Origin: Sanderia malayensis
Lineage: Eukaryota; Cnidaria; Scyphozoa; Semaeostomeae; Pelagiidae
Assembly: GCA_013076295.1 (NCBI GenBank)
Contig: RQOL01000374.1
Coordinates: 1,902,475 to 1,966,474, forward strand
Direction: 5' to 3'
Length of the DNA: 64,000 nt
Part shown: positions 63,556-64,000 of the stretch, piece after piece
Layout of the letters: each line of letters starts with the position of its first letter
How positions within the stretch are numbered: position 1 is the stretch's first letter
Position numbers and translations under genes: made by a program
The notes under the pieces: model-generated
Seen by the model: only the letters and a program-made list of their open reading frames with translations
The model's database searches: none
Told to the model about the DNA's origin: nothing

Positions 63556-64000
63556 TCTATATATACTATTCTACGATCACACGTGACCCGCCGACTGTGA
63601 ACAATGCCCATTGTCTTTTGAACAATCGACGTTCGACCAAACAATGGGATCAAAGGAATTTCGTTGTGATCAAAAAGGCTTTTTTCCTGGGGGTCAATAA
63701 GGGTGGAAATGGGTATAGAAATGATCGCTGCATTGCGCTGATCACAGTAAAGCTTTCCGCTAATTTCTACTCCAAACGGTTCGGGAGTTATGGCCCATTT
63801 TGTGTTCCGACTTTCTAGAAAGTTCCGAGGACGGAGTTAATGAGATGCAAAACGAGCAAGGAGAAGCACGTGTTATTTTCGTTGAACGGGCGGCAAGTTC
63901 CTCGGGTTTAAACGTAAATACCTGCCGGAAATCAATTGTAAAGACGTGTCAATTGTTGTCAAGACATGTGGAGACAATGTGTGGACAATTATTTCAAGGT
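63556..64000 (+). mobile_element. Third Helitron copy, 5' part, runs off the window
   Basis: TCTATATATACTATTCTACG begins immediately after the CTAG of the previous copy. It is collinear with 60,141 and 60,867 through GTGTCAATTGTTGTCAAGAC. The 3' end is outside the window. Confidence 0.85.

Overview
This is about 64 kb of AT-rich animal-type nuclear DNA, dominated by transposable elements (TEs) and their decayed remains. The GT-AG introns, APE-type LINEs, MULE/SWIM, KDZ, PIF/Harbinger, THAP and Helitron proteins, DIRS-order retroelement, TIR elements and micro- and minisatellites all fit a marine invertebrate. A cnidarian is my best guess, from the mix of element families, and is not proven. 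There is no prokaryotic operon, rRNA, tRNA or CRISPR that I can recognise.

Layout. 0.7-3.0 kb (-): MULE/ZSWIM-like pseudogene, whose last 1.4 kb is one reading frame cut by stops but not by indels. 3.9-12.2 kb (-): a second, split MULE-type gene (DDE exon at 12.2-11.4 kb, SWIM exon at 6.2 kb, linker, then Ulp1-like protease plus PHD-like finger), with a roughly 4.7 kb LINE (LINE-A) lodged in the middle. 12.76-15.32 kb: TIR element starting CACTAG, with a complete nonautonomous Helitron (13,892-14,865) nested inside. 16.5-20.35 kb (-): DIRS-order retroelement with split direct repeats (A1-ORFs-B1-A2-B2); an 87-bp minisatellite sits where the RNase H end and recombinase should be. 24.7-29.3 kb (-): LINE-B, interrupted by about 1 kb. 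31 kb (+): Harbinger transposase fragment. 34.4-36.7 kb (-): decayed KDZ transposase. 37.1-38.2 kb (-): LINE-C with its RT core deleted. 38.25-38.59 kb: MITE. 38.6-43.9 kb (-): LINE-D, split by a 4.2 kb transposon with about 260-bp inverted repeats that encodes a spliced protein of an uncharacterised family.

44.1-44.5 kb (+): THAP-domain gene fragment. 44.8-51.0 kb (+): the best candidate for a cellular gene, eight exons ending in a vertnin-like OTU fold without its catalytic Asp and Cys. A Helitron and a pogo-like element lie in its large intron. 51.1-52.1 kb: Helitron-derived satellites and (CATA)n. 52.4-54.8 kb (-): spliced N-terminal part of an autonomous Helitron Rep/helicase. 56.6-58.7 kb: a possible small spliced gene and tandem repeats. 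59.5-64.0 kb: a cluster of Helitrons, including a direct head-to-tail junction at 63,555/63,556 and a long 14-bp minisatellite.

How it fits together: the window is a nest of insertions rather than a pathway. Most TE proteins carry stops or frameshifts. Intact or nearly intact pieces are the LINE-A reverse transcriptase, the vertnin-like exons, and several well-preserved nonautonomous elements.
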